The translations under genes were made by a program, and so were the position numbers. From assembly GCA_902775565.1 (NCBI GenBank), contig CACYMP010000020.1, positions 1 through 51,977 of the forward strand: a stretch of DNA of 51,977 bases, read 5' to 3'. The notes beneath the pieces are model-generated. The model did no database searches. It saw only the letters and a program-made list of their open reading frames with translations, and had not been told where the DNA came from. Source of the DNA: Oscillospiraceae bacterium. Lineage in GTDB: Bacteria; Bacillota; Clostridia; Saccharofermentanales; Saccharofermentanaceae. This document shows, piece after piece, positions 7,880 to 16,098 of the stretch. The stretch's first letter is position 1. Every line of letters begins with the position of its first letter.

Positions 7880-8779
7880 ATGACAGAACACAGCAGCGAT
7901 TATTCGAAGCTCATCGGTTTTATTAATGCTAATGGACAGGAAAGAGAGTTTGGCGGATATTATGCCCCTGCTCTTGATGAACTTTTGGACTGGGAAAGAG
8001 ACGAAGCTGAAGATCTCATTTGGCAGAGATTCACTTTTTGCGGTGATGCAGGTCTTGCCGATCTGGTCGCACAACTTAAGAAATACAACGGAATTGAAGC
8101 CCTGGAAGACAAATTGAAGGACGGGATGGTAAATTCTGAGTATTCCATGCGCATGGTCCAGATAGTACGGATCCTTTATAACGCCACCCTGATCGAAGAT
8201 TATCTGGATTATATTTTCGAGTATTACGACAAGAAAAAAGACCGCTCTGCAATTGCGGTACTGACATATATGAAGCCGTGCGATAAGCTTTATGACTTTT
8301 TCGCAGGTCTGTATCTGAACAGTGATGACTCCGTTACCAGAAGTACTGCGATCGACGGGTTGCTCTGTGCTAAAGGTTACATAAAAGATCCGCTGGATTT
8401 TAAGGAACGGTCTGAATTGAATAATATGGCGAGGGCATTCCTGTCAGACGATCCTGATCTTAGAAAAAAGAAGCTGGAGCGGTTTGAGAACGGCGAATTT
8501 GATGATATCCCGAGGTCATACGGACTTTATAGAAGACTTACTGCCGAAGAGGCAATCAGGGAGGCTAATAAACCGAAGGAACCAGAACGGCCGGGTGAGA
8601 CGATTACAGGTGTGATCGATGCCACTGAAGACGGAGTTTTTATCGTCTATTACGGGAAAGAAAATCTGTATATCCCGGCAAAGCCTTCTGAAGAACTGAA
8701 GCAGAAGCCCCAAGTGGGAGACAGAGTTCAATTGCTCTGGAAACCTAAGGGGCAGTCGGTGATAGAGGGGATCAAATAA
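7880..8779 (+). CDS. Hypothetical protein with helical-repeat N-terminus and OB-like C-terminus
   Basis: The 299-residue product has an N-terminal 210 residues of amphipathic helices (for example EALEDKLKDGM and LYDFFAGLYLNSDD) resembling HEAT-type repeats. A Pro/Glu-rich hinge (NKPKEPERPGE) leads to a C-terminal 65-residue beta segment (ITGVIDATEDGVFIVYYGKE... VGDRVQLLWKPKG) that looks like a small OB/S1-like barrel. The fold assignments are by eye. No function can be given. Confidence 0.6.
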   Translation: MTEHSSDYSKLIGFINANGQEREFGGYYAPALDELLDWERDEAEDLIWQRFTFCGDAGLADLVAQLKKYNGIEALEDKLKDGMVNSEYSMRMVQIVRILYNATLIEDYLDYIFEYYDKKKDRSAIAVLTYMKPCDKLYDFFAGLYLNSDDSVTRSTAIDGLLCAKGYIKDPLDFKERSELNNMARAFLSDDPDLRKKKLERFENGEFDDIPRSYGLYRRLTAEEAIREANKPKEPERPGETITGVIDATEDGVFIVYYGKENLYIPAKPSEELKQKPQVGDRVQLLWKPKGQSVIEGIK

Positions 8780-8847
8780 TTAGATCTGCAGAAAGTATTA
8801 CTAAAGAACAATTTATAGAACAGTGTTTGAAGGAAGCGATTTTGATT

Positions 8848-8940
8848 ATGGGGAAAAAGAAGAGAGAACACGTAGTTTTCGATCAAATGCTAAAGCAGAA
8901 AAAGAGTATCCCTTTTTCGAAAAATAATAAGCAGTATTGA
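8848..8940 (+). CDS. Possible very small ORF or gene remnant, 30 aa
   Basis: ATG at 8848 opens a 30-residue basic peptide beginning MGKKKREHVVFDQMLKQKK. No ribosome binding site precedes it. The same frame stays open upstream to about 8776, reading SITKEQFIEQCLKEAIL just before the ATG, which suggests the tail of a decayed gene rather than a new start. It lies in the 222-bp gap before the convergent hydrolase gene. Confidence 0.25.
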   Translation: MGKKKREHVVFDQMLKQKKSIPFSKNNKQY

Positions 8941-9001
8941 GGAATGGGGATATAACGAATGAGTAATACACTGAAGTTATCAATATGAGTCGATCCATCC
9001 G

Positions 9002-10159
9002 TTATTCTTCCTTGAAATTTTGCGGCTCATATTCCGTAAAAGTGACTGCATCATTGCTATCAAAAGACGGCTTGGTTTTCGCCTTCTTAAGATAAGCATC
9101 AAAGAACTCAAGGTGAATACCGCATACGGTTTTATGGGCAATGTCGGGATCTAATTTTCCAACCTGGGATTTGAGCGGGATGACATGCTTCAAATCCGAG
9201 AAACCCAGATGCTGCATGTCACGAAATACGGCTTGGTATGCAACGTTCCTGTTCTTAACAAATGCAACAGTGACAGCTGTTTTGTTCGATTCAGAGGTCA
9301 TCTGAAGAAACGGTGTCGTGATCACTTTTCCGTCATGAATTCCGAACAATCCGCCGTCTATATTGATGCCGCAGATAAAGGTCTCAGGCTCGTCTTCGCA
9401 AAGGGCAAAGGCTGTTGCCCCGCCCATGGAATGCCCTGTAACGCCGATCCCGTTTTCGAGGTCGATGATGCCGGAATATTTATCCTTAAGGACCTTTAAC
9501 GCTGCTTTCGTATCAAGTTTCCATTCCGGCAGTCTCTCGATTATGAATCTGTTGTATTTCTTTTGGACCGCATCAAACATTGCCCAAAGCTCTTCGTTTG
9601 TACCTTTGGCTTTTTGGAGTTTCAGCAGGGCAATTATGGAAGGGAGCATAGGCGAATACGCTTTTGATGCGATACCTTTTGCCATTTTTAATGTTGTTCC
9701 GTCATCAAACTCGGTTATCATGCCTTCATAAGGATGCCCTACGGATGCGACAACATAGCCGTGAGAAGCAAGCTCGATCAAAAGATATGTATTGGCTTCC
9801 AAAAACGAGCCGTAACCGTAATTGAACAGGATAAGGGGAAAACGTTTACCCTCAATAAAAGGTGCATTCTCATAGCACTCGGAACGGTTCGTTCCGTTGC
9901 TTTCCACTTTCTCATATTTAATGGGAACATAGAAGTTCTTCCTGATCGCATCGATAGTCGCCTTGCTCATGTAACGCGCCTTGGTAAGGCCTTTCACTGA
10001 CTCCTTTGCGGCCGGATAGTAGACTTTCACCGGTATGGATCTCATGGTTCCAAGGGCGTTATACATTGTCTCCTCGCGGTCGTTATGCACTGTATAAGTA
10101 AAGACGCCCACTGCATATTCACCGGTGGGGAGCGGTTTGTTTATCACTTTTTTACTCAT
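9002..10159 (-). CDS. Alpha/beta hydrolase (PAF acetylhydrolase/dienelactone hydrolase-like)
   Basis: The protein is 385 residues long. The nucleophile elbow GHSMGG, preceded by GIGVT, marks the catalytic Ser in an alpha/beta-hydrolase fold, and FPLILFNYGYGSFLEANTYL supplies the oxyanion-hole strand. A DGG segment after the elbow and a late His (near QHLGFSD) are candidates for the rest of the triad. The layout resembles platelet-activating-factor acetylhydrolase II and related lipases. No signal peptide is present, so it is probably cytoplasmic. Its start overlaps the stop of the upstream TetR gene by 8 bp, so it is likely the regulated target of that repressor. The natural ester is unknown. 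Confidence 0.82.
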   Translation of the reverse strand: MSKKVINKPLPTGEYAVGVFTYTVHNDREETMYNALGTMRSIPVKVYYPAAKESVKGLTKARYMSKATIDAIRKNFYVPIKYEKVESNGTNRSECYENAPFIEGKRFPLILFNYGYGSFLEANTYLLIELASHGYVVASVGHPYEGMITEFDDGTTLKMAKGIASKAYSPMLPSIIALLKLQKAKGTNEELWAMFDAVQKKYNRFIIERLPEWKLDTKAALKVLKDKYSGIIDLENGIGVTGHSMGGATAFALCEDEPETFICGINIDGGLFGIHDGKVITTPFLQMTSESNKTAVTVAFVKNRNVAYQAVFRDMQHLGFSDLKHVIPLKSQVGKLDPDIAHKTVCGIHLEFFDAYLKKAKTKPSFDSNDAVTFTEYEPQNFKEE

Positions 10160-10820
10160 TGACCGTTCCTCCGAAAAGCAGGATTATCGATTTGGCAAGT
10201 GTTCTGAAAGCGGCTTTGGGTTCAAACTTTACTCCGAGACTTCCGGTCGCGTAATTAGCCTGAAGTATGCAGCACTTCTCAATGCCGGAAAACGCCGCAG
10301 AGATGAAGACAACGACTTCTTCCGGCGTGCCCTTCATTTGGTATCCCTGCTTCAGGGCAGCTTCCACCATTTTGGGGAAGATATAGATCCCTATTTTCTC
10401 AGTGATGCCCTGTCCTGAAGCACCTTCCATGATCTTTGCCATCCTTTCGGGACTGTTCACTGCAAGAGAGCCGAAATCAAAGTTGATCTTCTGGATATCC
10501 ATCAGGTGTTTTTCCATTACCTCGCCTATGATGTCGCAGGTCTGGTATGTGATCTCTTCGAAAGACAGATCCTTCTCATTGGAGAGCTTTTCGATGCGCT
10601 CATAATAGTCGTACTCTTTTCTGATCTTTTTGAGCATGTCGGCGAGAATGGCATCGAGGCCGTCGTAATAACGGTAGATCGCTCCCATGGACATTCCCGT
10701 CTCGGCAATGACATCTGAGATCGTTACCATTTCCACAGGCTTTTTAAGGCAGACCTGATAGGCTGCTTCTACGATCATCTCTTTCTTTTTATCTAAGTAT
10801 TCCTGAGTTACTTTGGGCAT
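10152..10820 (-). CDS. TetR/AcrR family transcriptional regulator
   Basis: I place the start at 10820 (MPKVTQEYLDKKKEMIVEAA) because AAAGGTG precedes it and TetR proteins begin this way; a longer frame exists upstream but runs through the operators. Residues 10-55 form the TetR helix-turn-helix (TISDVIAETGMSMGAIYRYY). The remaining helical ligand-binding domain is variable. Two operator-like palindromes overlap its own promoter, so autoregulation and control of the overlapping hydrolase gene are likely. The inducer is unknown. Confidence 0.9.
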   Translation of the reverse strand: MPKVTQEYLDKKKEMIVEAAYQVCLKKPVEMVTISDVIAETGMSMGAIYRYYDGLDAILADMLKKIRKEYDYYERIEKLSNEKDLSFEEITYQTCDIIGEVMEKHLMDIQKINFDFGSLAVNSPERMAKIMEGASGQGITEKIGIYIFPKMVEAALKQGYQMKGTPEEVVVFISAAFSGIEKCCILQANYATGSLGVKFEPKAAFRTLAKSIILLFGGTVNE

Positions 10821-10855
10821 GTTCTTTGCACCTTTCCATTTTCCGTTTGCAAAAA

Positions 10856-10888
10856 TGAAACGAGTTTCAATAAATGAAATCGGTTTCA
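10856..10888 (-). promoter_or_regulatory. Two TetR operator-like palindromes
   Basis: TGAAAC-GA-GTTTCA (10856-10869) and TGAAAT-CG-GTTTCA (10875-10888) are near-identical palindromes with centres 19 bp apart, just upstream of the TetR start. They overlap and follow the -10 region, as expected for a repressor blocking its own promoter. Confidence 0.7.
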
Positions 10889-10916
10889 TTTTGCACCCGC
10901 ACCGGCTGTTTGTCAA
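10888..10916 (-). promoter_or_regulatory. SigA-type promoter of the TetR-hydrolase operon
   Basis: On the minus strand a perfect TTGACA (10911-10916) is followed after 17 bp by CAAAAT (10888-10893). The second operator palindrome abuts the -10. Confidence 0.55.
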
Positions 10917-10989
10917 TACCTGAAAGACGGTATGTGATACAATGATTTGCGTAGTGAGAACGGATCGGACAAGATTATGGTTTTAGCTA

Positions 10990-12054
10990 ATGTATAATTT
11001 TTCTTCTGTCAGCAAACATCGAAATCTTCTTTTGGGAATAGCTGCTTTTTGGGTGGCGTGGTTCCATTCTTATGATGTTGATTTCTCTGCTGTTAAGGCA
11101 CTGGGTTTTTTGAATATCGGCAGTCTGCTAGAGTGCTTAAAACTTATCGGAAACAGTGGAGTGGATATATTCCTGTTCCTTTCAGGCATAGGCCTCTATT
11201 TCTCTTTTTCGAATAATCCGGATGTTCCGTCTTTCTATCGCAGAAGATTTCTGAGGATAATCCCGACCTCGTTTGTTGTTGCTTTTACTATCACGATATT
11301 GTCTCCGATAAAGAGTATCTGGCATTTTCTGGCCAGGATAACATTTATCGATTATTTCATCATAAAAAGCGATTCCAATCCTTTTTGGTATATCTCGGCA
11401 ATCATTTTGTTATATCTGCTGTTTCCTCTGTTTTACAAATTGATCGAAAAATTTAAGATCTGGGGAGCGGCGGTCATTGTCGTGGTCTCCGTGATCATTT
11501 TCGTTCTTTTGTACTTCGTTGATTACGACTATCTGTATCAGATCGAGATGTTATTGGCGAGAATACCCGTTTTCGTTGCCGGGATATTGATCGCCCCGCT
11601 CGTAAAGAAAGGATATGAGATCTCGAATGTTAAAGCTTTGATCGTTTGTCTGTCGGGAATACTCTATTTCCCTTTGTTGTTTATATTAATGGGAGCATTA
11701 CCGGGGAATCTCAGATTTGCCAAGCATTATCTCTATTGTCCGCTTGCTGTGTTTGTTGTTTTCATAATCACGTTTATATGCAGTCACGTTAAACTTTCAT
11801 TCCTGACTAAACCATTCGAATTTCTTGGTTTATACTCACTGGAATTCTATCTGATCCATCCGATGCTATACATTTATATGTCAGACAAGATCGGATTTTT
11901 TAAGGAGCATCAGATCTTTTACGCTATAACCGCAATGGCGGTTTCATTGCTCCTGGCGATCATCCTTAAATATGTCATTAAGAAGATCACAGATGTCACG
12001 GGAATAACGAAATCCGGGAACTCAGCTGAAGCCGGGTCCGGTGCCCGCAAATGA
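10990..12054 (+). CDS. Membrane acyltransferase, acyltransferase-3 (OafA/WecH-like) family
   Basis: The 354-residue protein has about ten hydrophobic segments. The N-terminal HRNLLLGIAAFWVAWFHS resembles the R/H-containing first helix of acyltransferase-3 proteins; a GVDIFLFLSGIGLYFS segment and a FYRRRFLRIIPT loop are also classic for the family. Near the end, SLEFYLIHP matches the conserved late helix. These enzymes O-acylate cell-surface carbohydrates. No convincing ribosome binding site precedes the ATG, so the start is less certain. It is divergent from the TetR operon. Confidence 0.82.
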   Translation: MYNFSSVSKHRNLLLGIAAFWVAWFHSYDVDFSAVKALGFLNIGSLLECLKLIGNSGVDIFLFLSGIGLYFSFSNNPDVPSFYRRRFLRIIPTSFVVAFTITILSPIKSIWHFLARITFIDYFIIKSDSNPFWYISAIILLYLLFPLFYKLIEKFKIWGAAVIVVVSVIIFVLLYFVDYDYLYQIEMLLARIPVFVAGILIAPLVKKGYEISNVKALIVCLSGILYFPLLFILMGALPGNLRFAKHYLYCPLAVFVVFIITFICSHVKLSFLTKPFEFLGLYSLEFYLIHPMLYIYMSDKIGFFKEHQIFYAITAMAVSLLLAIILKYVIKKITDVTGITKSGNSAEAGSGARK

Positions 12055-12295
12055 TTTTCAATAGCTTATATGAAGACTATAAGCACGCGTATCCCGGCAG
12101 ATCCGGAAAAGCTTTGAAATAAGGCTCTTTTGGCATTCATTTACCCTATTTCCCAAACAAACTGTGCTGGCAGGCGATATTTTGGGCAATTTTGCCATAG
12201 AGTTTGAAGGATATGGTCTGTTTGCATTCGTAGTATTCTACGTACGGCGCATAAACTGCGTTTCTAAGAATCAATAACAGCAAAGAGGTAAGATA

Positions 12296-14662
12296 ATGGA
12301 TCACAATGTCATTTCTGATGAGTACCTGCAGAAGATGAACGCATACTGGCGTGCGGCAAACTATCTTGCGGCAGCCCAGCTTTATCTGCTCGACAATCCT
12401 CTCATGAGAGAACCCCTCAAGAAGGAGCACATCAAGAAGAAGATCGTCGGACACTGGGGTACGGTTCCCGGACAGAACTTTATCTATGTCCATCTCAACA
12501 GAATAATCAACAAGTACGATCAGGATCTCATCCTGCTCTCAGGCCCCGGTCACGGAGGAAACTTCTTCGTTGCAAATGCGTACCTTGAAGGTTCTTACAG
12601 CGAAGTCTATCCGAACATCAGCCTTGATATGGACGGCATTCAGAAGCTCTGCAAGCAGTTCTCTTTCCCGGGCGGAATCAGCAGCCACGTTGCACCTGAG
12701 ACACCCGGCTCCATCCACGAGGGCGGTGAGCTCGGTTATTCGATCGCTCACGCTTTCGGCGCAGTCTTTGACAACCCTGATCTTATCGCCGCATGCGTAG
12801 TAGGTGACGGTGAGGCAGAGACAGGCCCTCTCGCCACATCATGGCAGTCAAACAAGTTCCTCAACCCCGTAAGTGACGGTGCGGTCCTTCCGATCCTTCA
12901 CCTTAACGGATTCAAGATCTCCAACCCCACCATCCTTTCAAGGCTTTCACACGAGGAACTCGAGGCATTCTTCAAAGGTAACGGCTGGAAGGCATACTTT
13001 GTTGAGGGTGATGACCCGATGACGATGCACAGAAAGATGGCCGAGACGCTCGACATTGTCGTTGACGAGATCAAGGCTATCCAGAAGCATGCAAGAGAGA
13101 CAGGCGATACAACAAGACCGGTATGGCCTATGATCGTGCTCCGTACACCTAAGGGCTGGACAGGCCCCAAGGAAGTTGACGGCAAGAAGATAGAGGGTTC
13201 ATTCCAGGCTCACCAGGTTCCCGTAATGATGGATAAGCCTGAACACATGGATATCCTTAAGCAGTGGCTTGAAAGCTATAAGCCTGAAGAGCTTTTCGAT
13301 AAGGACGGCAGACTCATTCCCGAACTTAAGGAGCTCGCTCCTAAGGGTGACAGAAGGATCGCTTCCAACCCTCACGCAAACGGCGGTAAGCTCTTAAGAG
13401 ACTTAAGACTGCCTGATTTCCGTGATTATGCAGTTGACGTACCTGCTCCCGGCGTTGTCGAAAAGCAGGACATGATCGAGCTCGGAGGATACATCAGAGA
13501 CGTATTCAAGCTCAATGACGATCAGAAGAACTTCAGGATCTTCGGACCTGACGAGACCATGTCCAACAGACTGAACAAGGTCTTCGAAGTCACGAACCGT
13601 GACTGGAACAATCCCATTGACGAGGACACAGACCAGTTCCTCGCTGCTGACGGACGCATCATGGACTCCATGCTTTCAGAGCATATGTGCGAAGGATGGC
13701 TCGAAGGATACATCCTCACAGGCCGTCACGGTTTCTTCGCAAGCTATGAGGCATTCATCAGGATCATCGACTCCATGGCTGCACAGCACGCCAAGTGGCT
13801 CAAGGTATGCAACGGACTTCCCTGGAGACGTCCCATCGCATCACTTAACCTTCTGCTTACATCCAATGTATGGCAGCAGGACCACAACGGATTCACACAC
13901 CAGGATCCGGGCTTCCTCGATCACATCTCCAACAAGAAGGCAGACGTCGTAAGACTTTATCTCCCGCCGGATGCCAACTGCCTCCTTTCCACAATGGATC
14001 ACTGCCTTAAGAGTAAGAACTATGTAAATGCCATCGTTGCAAGCAAGCACCCGAGGCCGCAGTGGCTCACGATGGATCAGGCAGTTAAGCACTGCACTCA
14101 GGGTATCGGCATCTGGGACTGGGCTTCAACAGATACCGGTGATGAGCCAGATGTAGTACTCGCATGCTGCGGTGATACACCTACGCTCGAAGCTCTTGCA
14201 GCAGTCGATATCATGCACCGCGAGATGCCTGACGTTAAGGTACGCTTCGTTAACGTAGTCGACCTCATGAAGCTCGAGCCTAAGGACAGACATCCTCACG
14301 GACTTTCCGATGTTGAGTATGATGCCATCTTTACGAAGGATAAGCCGATCATCTTCGCATTCCACGGCTATCCCAAGCTTATCCACGAGCTTACATACGC
14401 AAGACATAACCACAACATTCATGTATACGGTTATCACGAAGAGGGAACGATCACCACACCGTTCGACATGCGTGTCCAGAACGAGATCGACCGTTTCGAT
14501 CTTGTTATCGCCATGATCAATCACATCGAATCTCTCGGAAACAAGGGTTCATTCCTTATCCAGAAGATGCGCGATAAGCTGGTTGCCCACAAGACTTACA
14601 TTCACGACGTAGGCATCGACATGCCTGAGGTCGCCGAGTGGAAGTGGACAGGCATTAAGTGA
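12296..14662 (+). CDS. xfp: Xylulose-5-phosphate/fructose-6-phosphate phosphoketolase
   Basis: The 788-residue length and sequence match the Xfp family. This thiamine-diphosphate enzyme splits xylulose 5-phosphate (and often fructose 6-phosphate) with phosphate to acetyl phosphate and glyceraldehyde 3-phosphate or erythrose 4-phosphate. Signatures seen include [19 protein letters not shown] near residue 85, the TPP/Mg motif [20 protein letters not shown] near residue 168, and HQDPGF in the pyrimidine domain. AGAGG precedes the ATG. It stands alone with its own terminator, giving a pentose catabolic route to acetate and ATP. It can also support mixed heterofermentation. Confidence 0.97.
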   Translation: MDHNVISDEYLQKMNAYWRAANYLAAAQLYLLDNPLMREPLKKEHIKKKIVGHWGTVPGQNFIYVHLNRIINKYDQDLILLSGPGHGGNFFVANAYLEGSYSEVYPNISLDMDGIQKLCKQFSFPGGISSHVAPETPGSIHEGGELGYSIAHAFGAVFDNPDLIAACVVGDGEAETGPLATSWQSNKFLNPVSDGAVLPILHLNGFKISNPTILSRLSHEELEAFFKGNGWKAYFVEGDDPMTMHRKMAETLDIVVDEIKAIQKHARETGDTTRPVWPMIVLRTPKGWTGPKEVDGKKIEGSFQAHQVPVMMDKPEHMDILKQWLESYKPEELFDKDGRLIPELKELAPKGDRRIASNPHANGGKLLRDLRLPDFRDYAVDVPAPGVVEKQDMIELGGYIRDVFKLNDDQKNFRIFGPDETMSNRLNKVFEVTNRDWNNPIDEDTDQFLAADGRIMDSMLSEHMCEGWLEGYILTGRHGFFASYEAFIRIIDSMAAQHAKWLKVCNGLPWRRPIASLNLLLTSNVWQQDHNGFTHQDPGFLDHISNKKADVVRLYLPPDANCLLSTMDHCLKSKNYVNAIVASKHPRPQWLTMDQAVKHCTQGIGIWDWASTDTGDEPDVVLACCGDTPTLEALAAVDIMHREMPDVKVRFVNVVDLMKLEPKDRHPHGLSDVEYDAIFTKDKPIIFAFHGYPKLIHELTYARHNHNIHVYGYHEEGTITTPFDMRVQNEIDRFDLVIAMINHIESLGNKGSFLIQKMRDKLVAHKTYIHDVGIDMPEVAEWKWTGIK

Positions 14663-14684
14663 TCCGTCATTTCAGATGACTGAA

Positions 14685-14713
14685 GGGGGGCTGTTGATCC
14701 AGCCCCCTTTTTT
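14685..14713 (+). terminator. Intrinsic terminator after xfp
   Basis: GGGGGGCT pairs with AGCCCCC across an 8-nt loop and is followed by TTTTTT. Confidence 0.9.
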
Positions 14714-14841
14714 ATCGGGTGTTATAATTATCAGAAGTATGGTTACGATTCTGCGTAGAGAGCAGAGGTACGCAGATGGCAGTTGCGAATGTTGCCATTG
14801 TCATTACACCGCTGCTTTTCGGTTATGGAGAGGATAAGGTC

Positions 14842-16011
14842 ATGAGCATATCTGAAAAGAGTATCGAATACGGATCTGACAAGGCTGCCGAAAAGCAGAA
14901 AGCTCTGAGAGGATCCGGCAATGCGGATGAGAGTTTTCAGAAGATGGCCGAAAACGTATATGCACATCTTAACGATGAGATATCAAAGAAGATCTTCGAG
15001 GCAAGGCGCCTTTTCGCCGCCACAGGGGATCTGGGTTATATTACCGGGCTTGAGTCAAAGTACAGAAATCTGAGTTCTGACATGCAGGTGTATGTCGAAA
15101 AGATCCAAAAGGATTCGCACTGCCTGATCTATGGAGCAGGCCGCGCAGGACATTATCTTGCCGGAAGATTCAAGGGATTCGGCGTGAATGTCGATTGCTT
15201 CATCGATCCCGATGAGAGCAAAGGTCCTGTTGATAAAGAGACCGGGATCAGGGTGATCACCGAAAAGGAACTTCATGAAAACATTGCTGTTTACGGTGAT
15301 AAGACATTCGTTGTGTCTTACCCTGTGAAGCCTGTGGCTGATGAGATCAGGAAGCGTCTTATCGAAGATATCGGCATAGCCGAAGATAAGATCTGCATGG
15401 GGATCTACGATTGGCGCAATAACAGGGGACAGTATTTCGATTATTTCGAAGCAAACGACAATGAGGTCTTTGTGGACTGCGGCTGTTTTGACGGAGCCAC
15501 CTGCTACAACTTTGCGGGCTGGTGCGGCCATAAGGGGTATGACCATATCTATTCTTTCGAGGCTGATCCGGAAAATTATGCCAGATGCAAAGAACTGTTG
15601 GCGCCGCTCGGGAAATGCGAGCTTTTCCCCTATGGCACCGCTGATACAGACAAGAAGGTCTATTTCGCTTCGGAAGGGTTTGAGACTTCACGCATCATAA
15701 GCAAAGAAGAGGCCGAAAAGAGGAACTTCGAAGGCGTTACGCAGATAGAGACAAAAGCTCTTGATGATGTGCTTTGCGGCAAGAGGGTCACTTTCATCAA
15801 GATGGATATCGAAGGAGCGGAGTATGATGCGCTCATGGGTGCACGTAAGCTTATCATGGAGAACCGGCCGAGGATGGCGATCTCCGTCTACCACAAGTAC
15901 GAAGACTTTGTAACACTTGCAGACCTCGTTCTTAAGATGCACCCTGACTACAGGATCTCTTTCAGACATTACGGATATGATGATCTTGAAACGGTCATGT
16001 ATGTCGAATAA
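14842..16011 (+). CDS. FkbM family SAM-dependent methyltransferase
   Basis: The start at 14842 (MSISEKSIEYG) is preferred because GGAGAGGA lies eight bases upstream; an in-frame ATG at 14776 would add 22 unlikely residues. The product has an N-terminal Rossmann-like module (LIYGAGRAGHYLAGRFKGFG) that probably binds a nucleotide or nucleotide sugar. The C-terminal FkbM methyltransferase has motif I EVFVDCGCFDGATCYNF and the acidic SFEADPENY. The FIKMDIEGAEYDAL segment is diagnostic of FkbM proteins. Such two-domain proteins usually act in surface polysaccharide synthesis. No glycan cluster lies next to it, so the substrate is open. Confidence 0.85.
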   Translation: MSISEKSIEYGSDKAAEKQKALRGSGNADESFQKMAENVYAHLNDEISKKIFEARRLFAATGDLGYITGLESKYRNLSSDMQVYVEKIQKDSHCLIYGAGRAGHYLAGRFKGFGVNVDCFIDPDESKGPVDKETGIRVITEKELHENIAVYGDKTFVVSYPVKPVADEIRKRLIEDIGIAEDKICMGIYDWRNNRGQYFDYFEANDNEVFVDCGCFDGATCYNFAGWCGHKGYDHIYSFEADPENYARCKELLAPLGKCELFPYGTADTDKKVYFASEGFETSRIISKEEAEKRNFEGVTQIETKALDDVLCGKRVTFIKMDIEGAEYDALMGARKLIMENRPRMAISVYHKYEDFVTLADLVLKMHPDYRISFRHYGYDDLETVMYVE

Positions 16012-16098
16012 CAGACATAAATAATTTTAATACTTGCTATTTGCCGCATGTTTGGGCAATATTGTTAGCGTGTGGGTGCCTTTGAAGAAAGGTATATT

